DNA of 64,000 nt from Aminobacter aminovorans (GTDB taxonomy: Bacteria; Pseudomonadota; Alphaproteobacteria; Rhizobiales; Rhizobiaceae). Below, in pieces: positions 19,526 through 28,563 of the stretch. Both the position numbers and the translations under genes were made by a program. Every line of letters begins with the position of its first letter. Positions within the stretch are counted from its first letter, which is position 1. Location: NCBI RefSeq assembly GCF_900445235.1, contig NZ_UFSM01000001.1, positions 2,123,501-2,187,500 on the forward strand, in the 5' to 3' direction. The notes under the pieces are model-generated. The model ran no database searches, had not been told where the DNA came from, and saw only the letters and a program-made list of their open reading frames with translations.

Positions 19526-20860
19526 ATGGACACGACGCCTTTCGGGGCCAGCCCTCCTTCGTTCGGAGAGGCGACGCGGACCTTCGCCAGGATCGGCCTG
19601 CTGTCGTTCGGCGGACCAGCAGGCCAGATCGCGCTGATGCACAAGATCCTGGTCGATGAGAAGCGCTGGCTCGACGAGCCGCGTTTCCTGCATGCGCTCA
19701 ACTACTGCATGTTGTTGCCCGGGCCGGAGGCGATGCAGCTTGCGACTTACGCCGGCTGGCTGATGCACGGCATCAGGGGCGGGCTGATGGCCGGGCTGCT
19801 GTTCGTTCTCCCCGGTGCTTTGGTCATCATCGCATTGTCGGCGATCTACATGACCGTCGGGCATGTCACACTGGTGCAGGGGCTGCTGTTCGGACTCAAG
19901 GCGGCGGTCCTTGCCGTCGTGCTCGAGGCGCTGATCAAGGTGTCCAAGCGGGCGCTGAAGAACGTTAGTATGGTCATTCTTGCCATCGCCGCCTTCGTCG
20001 CCATCGCCTTTCTCAAGCTGCCGTTCCCGCTGATCATCGCGGCTGCGGCGATCATTGGCGCGATGGTTCATCTGGCCGGGACCACGGAAAGCAGGGCCTC
20101 CGCCAATGCGGAGCCCGAGATCGCCTATGCCATGCCCGAGTGGACGCAGCCAACCGCCCGGCGTTTCTTCTCCACGCTCGCTGTCTGGCTGGCGATCTGG
20201 TTCGGGCCGCTGATTGTCTTGTGGCAACTTCTCGGTCCGGCGCATGTCTTCACGGCGGAAGCGACGTTCTTCTCCAAGATGGCGGCGGTAACCTTCGGCG
20301 GTGCCTATGCGGTGCTCGCCTATGTCGCGCAGCAGGCGGTCGAGGTGCATGGTTGGCTGAAGCCGGACGAGATGCTGACCGGCCTCGGCCTTGCCGAGAC
20401 GACACCTGGGCCGCTGATCCTGGTGCTGGCCTTCGTTGGTTTCCTCGGCGGTGCCCGCCTTTCGGCGCTGGCTCCACTGGCCGGCGGCATCGCCGGGGCT
20501 GTGGTGACGCTGTGGTTCACCTTCGTGCCGTGCTTCTTGTGGATCTTCGTCGGTGCGCCTTATGTCGAGACGGTCCGCAATGTGCGCTGGCTGGCCAGCG
20601 CCTTGTCCGCCGTCACCGCCGCGGTCGTCGGCATCATCGCCAACCTCGCAGTGTGGTTTGCGCTGCATGTGCTGTTCGGCAATGTCGGGGAGGTCAATTG
20701 GGGGCCGTTCGCGCTGCCGGTACTCGATTTCGGCAGTTTTGACTGGCTGGCGGCAACCATCGCCGTCGCCGCAGGCGTGGCGCTGATCCGCTTCCACGCC
20801 AACATGATGGCAGTCCTCGCCGCCTCGGCGCTTGCCGGCATGGCGTGGCAGCTGTCCTGA
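19526..20860 (+). CDS. chrA: Chromate efflux transporter ChrA
   Basis: A 444-residue long-chain CHR-family membrane protein with two homologous CHR domains. The first starts TFARIGLLSFGGPAGQIALM (about 16-35) and the second repeats the pattern as KMAAVTFGGAYAVLAYV (about 251-267). The PGP-type motif TPGPLILVLAFVGF lies near 293-306. Such proteins export chromate from the cytoplasm. It starts one base after the rhodanese-ChrB stop. A hairpin terminator follows. Confidence 0.93.
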   Translation: MDTTPFGASPPSFGEATRTFARIGLLSFGGPAGQIALMHKILVDEKRWLDEPRFLHALNYCMLLPGPEAMQLATYAGWLMHGIRGGLMAGLLFVLPGALVIIALSAIYMTVGHVTLVQGLLFGLKAAVLAVVLEALIKVSKRALKNVSMVILAIAAFVAIAFLKLPFPLIIAAAAIIGAMVHLAGTTESRASANAEPEIAYAMPEWTQPTARRFFSTLAVWLAIWFGPLIVLWQLLGPAHVFTAEATFFSKMAAVTFGGAYAVLAYVAQQAVEVHGWLKPDEMLTGLGLAETTPGPLILVLAFVGFLGGARLSALAPLAGGIAGAVVTLWFTFVPCFLWIFVGAPYVETVRNVRWLASALSAVTAAVVGIIANLAVWFALHVLFGNVGEVNWGPFALPVLDFGSFDWLAATIAVAAGVALIRFHANMMAVLAASALAGMAWQLS

Positions 20861-20887
20861 AGAGTGCCGGTTCTATCGCGCGTATGA

Positions 20888-20922
20888 AAAAGCCCCGCAG
20901 CGGATGCCGGGCGGGGCTTTGA
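20888..20922. terminator. Bidirectional terminator between chrA and prs
   Basis: The ten-base stem AAAGCCCCGC/GCGGGGCTTT encloses a GC-rich loop. A-rich sequence precedes it and TTT follows, so it could serve both converging genes. Confidence 0.7.
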
Positions 20923-20945
20923 AAGGCTCTGCCGGGGCAGAAAGC

Positions 20946-21881
20946 TCAATCGAACAGGCTCGATACCGATTCTTCGGTCGCCGTGCGCGAGATCGCTTCG
21001 CCGATCAGGTCGCCGATCGAGACGACGCGGATGTTGTGGGCATCCATCACTGCCTGGGTCGGCTGGATCGAGTCGGTGATGACGAGTTCCTGCAGCTGCG
21101 AGCCGGCGATGCGGGCGGCAGCTCCGCCCGAAAGCACGCCATGGGTGATGTAGGCGGTGACTGAGGTGGCGCCCTTGGCGAGCAGCGCGTCGGCCGCGTT
21201 GCACAGCGTGCCGCCGGAATCGACGATGTCGTCGATGAGCAGGCAGTCCTTGCCGTGGACTTCGCCGATGACGTTCATCACCTCGGATTCACCGGGACGC
21301 TCGCGGCGCTTGTCGACGATGGCGAGCTGGGCGTCGATGCGCTTGGCTAGCGCACGGGCGCGAACCACGCCGCCGACGTCGGGCGAAACCACCATGACGT
21401 TGTTCAACTGCTTGTACTTGGCCTTGACGTCGCGGGCCATGACAGGAACCGAGAACAGATTGTCGGTCGGTATGTCGAAGAAGCCCTGGATCTGGCCGGC
21501 ATGCAGGTCGAGTGTCAGCACGCGGTTGGCGCCGGCGCGGGCGATCATGTTGGCGACGAGCTTGGCCGAGATCGGCGTACGACCCGAAGCGCGGCGATCC
21601 TGCCTGGCGTATCCAAAGTAAGGAATGACCGCCGTGATGCGCCGTGCCGACGAACGCATGAAGGCATCGATCATGATGAGCAGTTCCATCAGGTGATCGT
21701 TGGTCGGATAGGCGGTCGACTGGAGGATGAAGACGTCCTCGCCGCGCACGTTCTCCTGGATCTCGACGAAGATTTCCTGGTCAGCGAAGCGCCTGACGCT
21801 GGCCTTGCCCAGGGGGATGTTGAGATAGCGCGCGACCGCTTCTGCTAGCACCCGATTGGAATTGCCCGCGAAGAGTTTCAT
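20946..21881 (-). CDS. prs: Ribose-phosphate pyrophosphokinase
   Basis: A 311-residue class I PRPP synthase making PRPP from ribose 5-phosphate and ATP, feeding purine, pyrimidine, His and Trp synthesis. The start MKLFAGNSN, the flexible loop YARQDRR, the ATP-site motif [15 protein letters not shown] and the PRPP loop [14 protein letters not shown] are all present. AGGATC precedes the ATG. It appears monocistronic, between two terminators. Confidence 0.97.
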   Translation of the reverse strand: MKLFAGNSNRVLAEAVARYLNIPLGKASVRRFADQEIFVEIQENVRGEDVFILQSTAYPTNDHLMELLIMIDAFMRSSARRITAVIPYFGYARQDRRASGRTPISAKLVANMIARAGANRVLTLDLHAGQIQGFFDIPTDNLFSVPVMARDVKAKYKQLNNVMVVSPDVGGVVRARALAKRIDAQLAIVDKRRERPGESEVMNVIGEVHGKDCLLIDDIVDSGGTLCNAADALLAKGATSVTAYITHGVLSGGAAARIAGSQLQELVITDSIQPTQAVMDAHNIRVVSIGDLIGEAISRTATEESVSSLFD

Positions 21882-21960
21882 GTACCGATCCTGGTAGAGA
21901 TTATGAGCGGGCTTTTAGCGGTCCTTGCCGCTATTGCAAGCGGACTCGCCGACGAATCCC

Positions 21961-21991
21961 AAAAAAGCGACATTGTGGAACGGAATGTCGC
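21961..21991 (-). terminator. Intrinsic terminator of the 22.0 kb lipoprotein gene
   Basis: The eight-base stem GCGACATT/AATGTCGC with a nine-base loop is followed on the minus strand by TTTTTT. It starts four bases after the stop codon. Confidence 0.85.
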
Positions 21992-21994
21992 GGT

Positions 21995-22591
21995 CTAGCC
22001 TGGTTTTGCGGCGAGCCACAGGGCCAATTGATCGATGGTGCTGTCGGCTATCGCCTGCATGGTGGCGGGCGCTACCGCTGGCCAGCCTTCGCCGCTGCCG
22101 GCCGAAGCCGCCGTCTGCTGGCCATTGATCCGGTGCAGCCTCGTGCCTGCCGGATCATAGACGTCCCAGACATAAACGACCGTCGTGTCCTTGCCTTCGG
22201 TCATCGCCGAGAAGTAGCCACGCATGATGATGCCGGGCGGGGCGGTGTCGGTGCTGCCGGCGAGCGTGATGCCGCGTTCGCGGGCGCGGGTGCCGAGGCG
22301 CTGGGTGAGCGGCGTCGCTGCCTCGACGGTTGCGCCGACGATCGGGGCGAATTGTACGCGCGCCTTGCTAACTACTGCTGCCGTCTGTGCCGGGACGGCC
22401 GCGGCTGCCGCGGTGGTTGCCGTGCCCGTCACCGCGGGTGCGGCCACGTCGGTCCCTTCGGACCTGGCGAGCGCCGCCGACTGCTCGGTGGGTGCCACGG
22501 CCGACGGTTCAAGGACGTCCTTGGCGCTGTTGCAAGCGGACAGGGCGACACAGGCGGACAGGCAGGCTGCCGCAAAAATCCAACGTCTCAT
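21995..22591 (-). CDS. Predicted lipoprotein of unknown function
   Basis: A 198-residue exported protein with a signal peptide and the lipobox LSAC (Cys at about residue 20). Residues 30-75 are Ala/Thr/Val-rich linker. The rest (about 80-195) is a globular domain with RGITLAGSTDTAPPGIIMRGYFSAMTEG patterns split here only for description. I do not recognise a named family. It probably sits in the envelope. Its own terminator follows; the gene starts 44 bases downstream of the M24 peptidase gene's end. Confidence 0.75.
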   Translation of the reverse strand: MRRWIFAAACLSACVALSACNSAKDVLEPSAVAPTEQSAALARSEGTDVAAPAVTGTATTAAAAAVPAQTAAVVSKARVQFAPIVGATVEAATPLTQRLGTRARERGITLAGSTDTAPPGIIMRGYFSAMTEGKDTTVVYVWDVYDPAGTRLHRINGQQTAASAGSGEGWPAVAPATMQAIADSTIDQLALWLAAKPG

Positions 22592-22634
22592 TTGCCCGAA
22601 CTCCCTGGCAAACGCCCCTCAGCGCCCTGCGCAA

Positions 22635-23786
22635 TCATCGTACGATCAAGTCGAGATCATGGCGGGAAAGCGGCTTGGGTGCGGATTCAGTGGTCAGATA
22701 GGTACGACCCAACGTCATCGCGGTCTCGGTTTCCGAATCCATGATGATCATGTGGGCGAACAAAGTCATGTTGGGCGCGATCGGCTCGGGATTGCCCTGG
22801 TAGAACATCGGCATGTCCATCCACGACGGTGTGAAGCGTGCGCCGACCGAGTAACCGCAAGCATTGAGCCGGTGCTTGGTCAGGTCATGCGCCTCGAGCG
22901 TGCGGGCGTGCGCGTCGAAGACATCGCCGAATGTATTGCCCGGCGTCATCGCCTTTTCGGCCGCAAGCAGGGCGGCAAGCGAGGCGTCGTAGAGTTCCTG
23001 GTGGCGTCTCGAGGCCTTGCCGGTCAGGACTGTGCGCATCATCGGCGCATGATAGTGGTTGAACACGCCGGCCCATTCGAGCGTCAGCTGGTCGTTCTTG
23101 TTGAGCTTGCGGCGGCCGGACTTATAGCGGCAGAGCAAGGCGTCGGCACCGGAGCCGATGATGAACTCGTTGGCGGGGTAATCACCGCCGCCGGTGAAGA
23201 TTGCGCCCTGCATGGCGGCGAGGATCTTGGCTTCGTCGCCGCCCTGCTTGATCAGCGGCAGCGCCGCGTCGAGCGCGTCGTCGGCAAGGCTCGCTGCCTT
23301 CTCCGCCTTTTCGATCTCGGCCGGGCTCTTGAACAGGCGCAGACGCCCGACGATGCCGGAGGCGTCGACGATCTGGCCAAAGGTCTGCAACTGCTCGTCA
23401 AGGCGGCGGCCGTTGAAGGCGGTCAGGCCGTGGGTGTCGTATTCGACGCCGACGCGTGCACCGAGCAGGCCGAGGTCATTGAGCAGATTACGCAGGTCGA
23501 GCGTCGGATTGGCGTTGTCGCGGTCGGTCCACAAGACGATGTTTTCGATGATCGAGGTGTGGCGCGCCTGGCGCAGGTCCGCCGAACGGGTCAAAAGCGT
23601 CATCGAGCCGTCGGCCATGACCACCAGCGACTGGAAGAAGCAGAAGCCGAACGTGTCGTAGCCGGTCAGCCAGTACATGCTCTCCTGCGCGAACAGGACA
23701 ACGGCATCGAGCTTCTTTTCGGCCATCTCGATCATCAGCCGGTCGCGCCGGGCGTCGAATTCGGTTCGTTCGAAATGCAGCGCCAT
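22635..23786 (-). CDS. M24 family metallopeptidase (Xaa-Pro-peptidase-like)
   Basis: A 383-residue protein with a creatinase-type N-terminal domain (about 1-150) and a pita-bread M24 domain (about 160-383). Some ligand positions look altered relative to classic aminopeptidase P: the region reads LTLEWAGVFNHYHAPMMRT instead of a clear DxG...TR pattern. It may therefore be a divergent or substrate-shifted member. ATG 23786 is used; the frame extends to 23888 without support. It lies four bases downstream of pgeF and is likely co-transcribed with it. Confidence 0.82.
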   Translation of the reverse strand: MALHFERTEFDARRDRLMIEMAEKKLDAVVLFAQESMYWLTGYDTFGFCFFQSLVVMADGSMTLLTRSADLRQARHTSIIENIVLWTDRDNANPTLDLRNLLNDLGLLGARVGVEYDTHGLTAFNGRRLDEQLQTFGQIVDASGIVGRLRLFKSPAEIEKAEKAASLADDALDAALPLIKQGGDEAKILAAMQGAIFTGGGDYPANEFIIGSGADALLCRYKSGRRKLNKNDQLTLEWAGVFNHYHAPMMRTVLTGKASRRHQELYDASLAALLAAEKAMTPGNTFGDVFDAHARTLEAHDLTKHRLNACGYSVGARFTPSWMDMPMFYQGNPEPIAPNMTLFAHMIIMDSETETAMTLGRTYLTTESAPKPLSRHDLDLIVR

Positions 23787-23790
23787 GCTG

Positions 23791-24582
23791 TCAGTCCTCC
23801 AATGCAATTGCCGAAATCTGCCGCCCGTAGTCAGCTTCCTTGCGGTGCGTGGTGCGCCGGTAGGAATAAAAGAGGTCCTCTTCCGCATAGGTGCAGCGGT
23901 TCAGGGCTTCGGCCTTCACACCTGCCTTGCGCAGGCGGTCCACCGTGTAGAGGTTGAGGTCGAACATGTGATGGCCGGCATTCGCAGAGGGTGCGAAATA
24001 CCTGACGTTGTCGCCATCCCCCTCGACAAAGCGGGCGACGAATTCGGGGCCGACCTCGTAATTGGCGACGCTGATCGAAGGGCCGAGCACTGCGAGGACG
24101 CGCTCGCGTCTGGCGCCGAGGCTTTCCATGGCAGCGATGGTGTTTTCGAGCACGCCAGTGAAGGCGCCCTTCCAGCCGGCATGGGCCGCACCGATGATCC
24201 GCGCTTGCGGGTCGGCAAACAGCACCGGGCCGCAATCGGCCGACGAGGCGCCGAGCGCAATGCCGGGCCTGTCGGTTACCAGTGCGTCGGCCTTGGGGCG
24301 GCCGTTGGCAAAGGGGCCGGTGGCAATGACGACATCGGGCGAGTGGACCTGGTAAAGGCTGAGCAGGTGGTCTGCGGGTACACCCATCCATCTCGCGACG
24401 CGGCGACGATTCTCGGTGACGCGCGACTGGTCGTCGTCCGAGCCAACGCCGATGTTAAGGCCCTGGTAGATGCCTTCGGAGACCCCGCCGATGCGGGTAA
24501 AGTAACCGTGGCGGATGCCGTTGGCTTCCGCGCTGGCGAGCAAGTTGGACCGGATCGGATCCGGTTTCGAGTCGTTCAGCAT
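23791..24582 (-). CDS. pgeF: Peptidoglycan editing factor/multicopper polyphenol oxidase-like protein
   Basis: A 263-residue DUF152/YfiH family protein. The metal-site motifs are seen in order: HSPDVV near residue 80, SSADCGPVLF near 113-122 and AAHAGWKG near 131-138. YfiH/PgeF hydrolyses or edits mis-made muropeptide precursors in E. coli; laccase and purine-nucleoside activities are also reported for the family. Start FTRIGGVSEGIYQGLNIG is typical. It lies between midA-like and the M24 peptidase gene on the same strand. Confidence 0.9.
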   Translation of the reverse strand: MLNDSKPDPIRSNLLASAEANGIRHGYFTRIGGVSEGIYQGLNIGVGSDDDQSRVTENRRRVARWMGVPADHLLSLYQVHSPDVVIATGPFANGRPKADALVTDRPGIALGASSADCGPVLFADPQARIIGAAHAGWKGAFTGVLENTIAAMESLGARRERVLAVLGPSISVANYEVGPEFVARFVEGDGDNVRYFAPSANAGHHMFDLNLYTVDRLRKAGVKAEALNRCTYAEEDLFYSYRRTTHRKEADYGRQISAIALED

Positions 24583-24687
24583 TGCCGCCTTGTCATCCTC
24601 GTCAGCGATTTCGTCAAGGCCGGGCCCGCCGCCACAGGTCGCCTCGCCATTTCGAGGCCGGACAGTGGGGCAGGCGCAAGCGTGCTG

Positions 24688-25773
24688 TCAACTGACGGCG
24701 GGGAAGGGAAATCTTGTGCCACGCGGAGCGACGCCAAGCACCTTGAACAGCTTTCCCATGGCGTCCGGGCCGGCGAGCCGTTCGACCTCGCCGCGGATCT
24801 TTTCACGCCCGGTGGCGTCCGCATCGGCACCGAGCTTGCCGGCGCGTTCGAGCAGCCCCATGGCGAGCAGGAACTCGCCCTGGGTTGCCAGTTGCGCATC
24901 GAGCCCGTGGGCTCGAGCAGCCATGGCAAGGGCTGCGAAGTCGACATGCGAGGTCAGATCAGCCTCGCCGGGATGCGCGAGCACGTCGTCATAGTGGTGC
25001 TTGCGCAACGCCTGCAGCGTGTCGCCGATGCCTGACGTGAGATGGCCGTAGTCGAAGAACAGCCCGGCCCCGCCAGACGCGGCGATGTGCTCCGAAATGG
25101 CCTCCATAGTGCCGCTGCGCGCCGGCGCGAACTCGAAGATCGCGCCCTCGGGCGCGGTTGCGGCATCTGCTGGCAAAAGTGCGGAGCCTACGGTTGCCGG
25201 ACCGGCGACGAAGGCAAGGTCGCCTGCCTCATCGAGGCCTACGGCGCGCTCATGCCAGGCGGCGCCGAGCTTGACGAACTGGCGCGTCGGGATGGCGTCG
25301 AACAATTCGTTGCCGACGATGAACAGCGGCGCATTGGGCAGCGTCGCCACGGTGTGGTGCCAATCGATCCGGACGTTTCGGTCGGCGAGGGTCTGTTTCT
25401 GTACCTCGCGCAGCCTTGGGCTGGTCTCGACCAGCGCCACCGAGACGCTGGCGACAAAGGCGGCATCGAGCCTGCTCAGCACCCTGAGGACGTCCTTCAT
25501 CAGGGTGCCGCGTCCGGGGCCTATTTCGGCCAGCGTCGCGCCTGTCGGACGCCCCGATGCCTGCCAGACGGCATAGAGCCAGACGGCGACGAGCTCGCCG
25601 AACATCTGGCTGACCTCGGGCGCCGTGGTGAAGTCGCCCTCGGCACCGAATGGCTCGCGTGTCGTGTAGTAGCCGTCGGACGGGTCGAACAGGCACAACG
25701 CCATGTAGTCGGCGACGCTGATCGGGCCCGATGCCGCGATCAGGCCTGCGATGCGCGTCTTGAGCGCTGTCAT
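24688..25773 (-). CDS. MidA/NDUFAF7-like SAM-dependent methyltransferase
   Basis: A 361-residue protein of the DUF185/MidA family. Typical marks are [20 protein letters not shown] near residues 34-53, the SAM loop [17 protein letters not shown] near 86-102 and [13 protein letters not shown] near 146-158. The mitochondrial homologue NDUFAF7 methylates an arginine of a complex I subunit; a similar role in bacteria is inferred. Its ATG overlaps the lgt stop by four bases, so translation is coupled to lgt. Confidence 0.9.
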   Translation of the reverse strand: MTALKTRIAGLIAASGPISVADYMALCLFDPSDGYYTTREPFGAEGDFTTAPEVSQMFGELVAVWLYAVWQASGRPTGATLAEIGPGRGTLMKDVLRVLSRLDAAFVASVSVALVETSPRLREVQKQTLADRNVRIDWHHTVATLPNAPLFIVGNELFDAIPTRQFVKLGAAWHERAVGLDEAGDLAFVAGPATVGSALLPADAATAPEGAIFEFAPARSGTMEAISEHIAASGGAGLFFDYGHLTSGIGDTLQALRKHHYDDVLAHPGEADLTSHVDFAALAMAARAHGLDAQLATQGEFLLAMGLLERAGKLGADADATGREKIRGEVERLAGPDAMGKLFKVLGVAPRGTRFPFPAVS

Positions 25774-26624
25774 GCCGGCCTTGCGATCTGGGTGACCGGC
25801 CTGGCCGACAGCATCGCCCACAGGCCGATCAGCAGCATCGGTACCGACAGCACCATGCCCATGGTCAGCCAACCGCCTAGGAGATAGCCGATCTGCTGGT
25901 CCGGCTCGCGGAAGAACTCGACGAAGATGCGCGACAAGCCATAGCCGCAGACGAAGGCGCCGGCGATGAAACGCGGCGTCTTGAGCTTGAGCCTGGAATG
26001 GGTAAGGAAATACAGCACGAAGAAAAGCACCAGGCCTTCGAGCAGGGCTTCGTAGATCTGGCTCGGATGGCGCAGGAACGGTCCGCCGGTCGGGAATTCG
26101 ACGGCCCATGGCACGTCGGTCACCCGGCCCCAGAGCTCCGAATTGATGAAGTTTGCGAGACGCACCAGCCCGAGGCCGACCGGCACGCCGGCGGCGACGA
26201 CGTCGATCAGCGACCAGACGAGGATGCCGTTCTTGCGGGCGAACAGCACCATGGCCAGGGTGACGCCGAGCAAACCGCCATGGAACGACATGCCGCCCTG
26301 CCATACCGCGAAGATGTCGAGCGGATTGGAGATGTATCGGGCGAGGTCGTAGAACAGGATGTAGCCGATGCGGCCGCCGAGCACGACGCCTGCCGCTGCC
26401 CAGACCAGGAAATCGTCCAGGGCTTCGGGTTTCATCGGCAGCACGCCGTTCGGCCACAGGCGTGCGTCGGTCACCAGCCGCTTGGCGTACCACCAGGCAA
26501 ACAGGATGCCAATGATGTAGCCCAGGCCGTACCAGTGAATGGCCAGTGGCCCGAGCTGCACGATCACGGGATCGATGTTCGGAAAGGGCAGGGCGGCCAG
26601 CGGCAAGGCAAGGTATTCTCTCAA
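25770..26624 (-). CDS. lgt: Phosphatidylglycerol-prolipoprotein diacylglyceryl transferase
   Basis: A roughly 284-residue inner-membrane enzyme that puts diacylglycerol on the lipobox cysteine of prolipoproteins. Seven hydrophobic segments are seen. The family signature [10 protein letters not shown] and the motifs HWYGLGY and MSFHGGLLG are present. The start is a TTG at 26624 with GGAG six bases upstream; a second TTG at 26645 gives seven more residues and cannot be excluded. It is first in the lgt-midA unit. Confidence 0.94.
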   Translation of the reverse strand: MREYLALPLAALPFPNIDPVIVQLGPLAIHWYGLGYIIGILFAWWYAKRLVTDARLWPNGVLPMKPEALDDFLVWAAAGVVLGGRIGYILFYDLARYISNPLDIFAVWQGGMSFHGGLLGVTLAMVLFARKNGILVWSLIDVVAAGVPVGLGLVRLANFINSELWGRVTDVPWAVEFPTGGPFLRHPSQIYEALLEGLVLFFVLYFLTHSRLKLKTPRFIAGAFVCGYGLSRIFVEFFREPDQQIGYLLGGWLTMGMVLSVPMLLIGLWAMLSARPVTQIARPA

Positions 26625-26827
26625 ATCAGTCTCCAGGGCAGGCAATCGCGGCGGACCATGCGGCAGGGTTTTGGCACGGTCAAGGCAGGCAAACCCGCAG
26701 TAACCGAGAAGTCATTGCGTGCAGGCGGGCATCTTTGCCGCAGCATTTGGCACCTCGTTGCGGGCACGATATCCTTGCATTCGCCGCTTTGCCCCACTAC
26801 GTCGAATGGACAACGCGAGGGTTAGCC

Positions 26828-27142
26828 ATGACGACCGGACCGAACCGCATTCTGGATGAATTCGCCAAGTTGATGACCGATGCCGCGGGTGCCGCGCAAG
26901 GTGTCAGGCGCGAGGTCGAAACCGCGTTCCGTTCGCAGGCCGAGCGGGCGATGAATTCGCTCGAGCTGGTCCAGCGCGAGGAGTTCGAGGCGGTTCGCGA
27001 CATGGCGATCAAGGCACGTGCCGAAAACAAGGCGCTGGTTGCCCGTATCGAGGCGCTCGAGGCTCAACTCGCCGGCCGCGCCGGCGAAGATGCCGACAAG
27101 GCCTCACCGGCGGCCTCGCCGAAGCCCCGTACAAAGAAATAA
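26828..27142 (+). CDS. ubiK: UbiK-family ubiquinone biosynthesis accessory factor
   Basis: A 104-residue BMFP-domain protein. The pattern RILDEFAKLMTDAAGAAQGV followed by LVQREEFEAVRDMAIKARAEN and a coiled coil to about residue 83 is typical. The tail is Ala/Pro/Lys-rich. E. coli UbiK helps assemble ubiquinone synthesis enzymes at the membrane. ATG 26828 has GAGGG six bases upstream. It is divergent from lgt. Confidence 0.88.
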   Translation: MTTGPNRILDEFAKLMTDAAGAAQGVRREVETAFRSQAERAMNSLELVQREEFEAVRDMAIKARAENKALVARIEALEAQLAGRAGEDADKASPAASPKPRTKK

Positions 27143-27156
27143 TTCGTTAACTTTTC

Positions 27157-27212
27157 CACAAAGCGCCATCCGAAAAAGTGCTTTGTCGTGAATCGCTTAC
27201 CGGCGCTTTGTG
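27157..27212. repeat. 11-bp inverted repeat in the ubiK-ybjN gap
   Basis: CACAAAGCGCC (27157-27167) and its exact complement (27202-27212) flank 34 bases that contain a further partial direct copy (GTGCTTTGTCGTGAATC). The whole gene-free stretch 27143-27458 holds nothing else that I recognise. It could be an operator or an mRNA hairpin upstream of ybjN. Confidence 0.5.
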
Positions 27213-27458
27213 AATCTGCGCCGCAGCCTGTTTCCACATCCGAATGGGACGTTGCGAAAAATTGGGCTGTTCACGAGAGTCACGATCAATACACTGAATT
27301 TACTGCACGATTCGAAACAGCGTCGTGCACCGGATGGCGCGGTCCGGCTGGGGGGTATTGAGTCCGGCAGCGCTGGTCGTCCGAGTTCAAGAATAAGTTC
27401 GTCGTGTGTGTCCCCCGCGCGGAGCGCGATGACGCGCCCGGAACGACAGGAAGCATTT

Positions 27459-27959
27459 ATGGAACTTCTCGAACTCGAGTTCTCCCGCGAAATCCATCCG
27501 GTGGATGTCATCGAGCAGGTGGCTCATAACAACGACTGGGCGTTCGAACGTGCCGGCGACGACGAGATTTCGATTTCGGTTGTCGGCAACTGGACCGAAT
27601 ACCAGGTTTCGTTTTCCTGGATGGAAGACTTCGAGGCCCTGCACCTGGCATGCGCATTCGACGTCAAGGTACCGGAAAGCCGTACGCTTGAGATCCTCAG
27701 GCTCTTGTCGCTGATCAACGAGCAGATGCTGTTCGGGCATTTCGACCTTTGGGAAACCGAAGGCGCGATCATGTTCCGCCAGTCGCTGCTGCTTGCCGGT
27801 GGCGTCGAGCCGACCAGCCAGCAGGTCGAAGTGCTGCTGTCGTCGGCGCTCGAAGCCTGCGAATGCTATTTCCAGGCGTTCCAGTTCGTCGTCTGGTCGG
27901 GCACCTCGGCCAAGGATGCGCTGGCAAGCGTGCTGTTCGAGACGCACGGTAACGCTTGA
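27459..27959 (+). CDS. YbjN domain protein
   Basis: A 166-residue soluble protein of the YbjN/type III chaperone-like family, which is widespread in rhizobia. The characteristic segment VDVIEQVAHNNDWAFERAG is near residues 13-31. Its role is not well defined; E. coli YbjN affects motility and biofilm. ATG 27459 is chosen because AGGAAG lies five bases upstream, whereas ATG 27429 has no good site. The next gene starts ten bases after the stop. Confidence 0.85.
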   Translation: MELLELEFSREIHPVDVIEQVAHNNDWAFERAGDDEISISVVGNWTEYQVSFSWMEDFEALHLACAFDVKVPESRTLEILRLLSLINEQMLFGHFDLWETEGAIMFRQSLLLAGGVEPTSQQVEVLLSSALEACECYFQAFQFVVWSGTSAKDALASVLFETHGNA

Positions 27960-27968
27960 GAACGCCGC

Positions 27969-28328
27969 ATGAGTTCGCACAAGGCGCGCAAGCCCGAGAT
28001 CAGCTTTGCCGACTTCGACAAGGTTGATATACGCACCGGCACGGTCGTCGAGGTCGAGCCGTTTCCGGAGGCGCGCAAGCCGGCTTTCAAGCTGAAGATC
28101 GATTTTGGCGCCGAGATCGGCGTCAAGAAGTCGTCGGCGCAGATCACCAAATACTACACGCCCGCGACCCTGCTGGGTCGGCAGGTGTTTGCCGTCGTCA
28201 ACTTCCCGCCGCGCCAGATCGGCCCGTTCATGTCGGAAGTGCTGACGCTCGGTTTCCCGGATCAGGATGGCGACGTCGTGCTCGGCGCCATAGAACGCAA
28301 GGTGCCGGACGGCGGAAGACTATTCTAG
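27969..28328 (+). CDS. csaA: CsaA-like tRNA-binding protein
   Basis: A 119-residue single OB-fold tRNA-binding domain like CsaA and the C-terminal part of MetRS. It has the opening FDKVDIRTGTVVEVEPFPEA and the closing pattern SEVLTLGFPDQDG. CsaA has been described as a chaperone-like, export-related tRNA-binding protein. It is probably co-transcribed with ybjN, ten bases upstream. Confidence 0.88.
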   Translation: MSSHKARKPEISFADFDKVDIRTGTVVEVEPFPEARKPAFKLKIDFGAEIGVKKSSAQITKYYTPATLLGRQVFAVVNFPPRQIGPFMSEVLTLGFPDQDGDVVLGAIERKVPDGGRLF

Positions 28329-28396
28329 GATCCGAGTTGGGAGAGGGTGCAAGGCCCGCCACGCGTTCGAAACATCGATCGTCTGTCAGCGAGGAA

Positions 28397-28534
28397 CCCC
28401 TCTCCGTCTCGGCTATGCCTCGACACCTCTCCCCAAGGGGGCGAGGAAACCACTGCAACAACGCTGCGGCTTCTCCGGCTCGGCTTCCTCGTCCCTTTGG
28501 GGAGAGCTGCCGAGCGTAGCGAGGCCGAGAGGGG
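28397..28534. repeat. Large palindromic intergenic repeat
   Basis: Arms beginning CCCCTCTCCGTCTCGGC and CCTCTCCCCAAGGGG on the left reappear complemented on the right as GGGGAGAG..GCCGAG..GAGAGGGG. Between them lies a short unrelated core. It fills the space between the converging csaA and glycosyltransferase genes and resembles rhizobial mosaic elements, but it is a different type from the copies at 2.1 and 10.8 kb. Confidence 0.7.
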
Positions 28535-28563
28535 CAGCCTGCATGGGCTCCCTGTTTTCGCGG

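Noticed and set aside
25773..26493. N-terminal extension of the MidA-like protein by 240 residues across lgt
   Set aside because: The extension is the out-of-frame reading of lgt; the ATG at 25773 with ATGA coupling gives the normal family length.
27143..27458. DnaA-box-like TTTTCCACA near 27152 as a replication origin
   Set aside because: One imperfect box without a cluster, AT-rich unwinding region or origin-linked genes is not enough.
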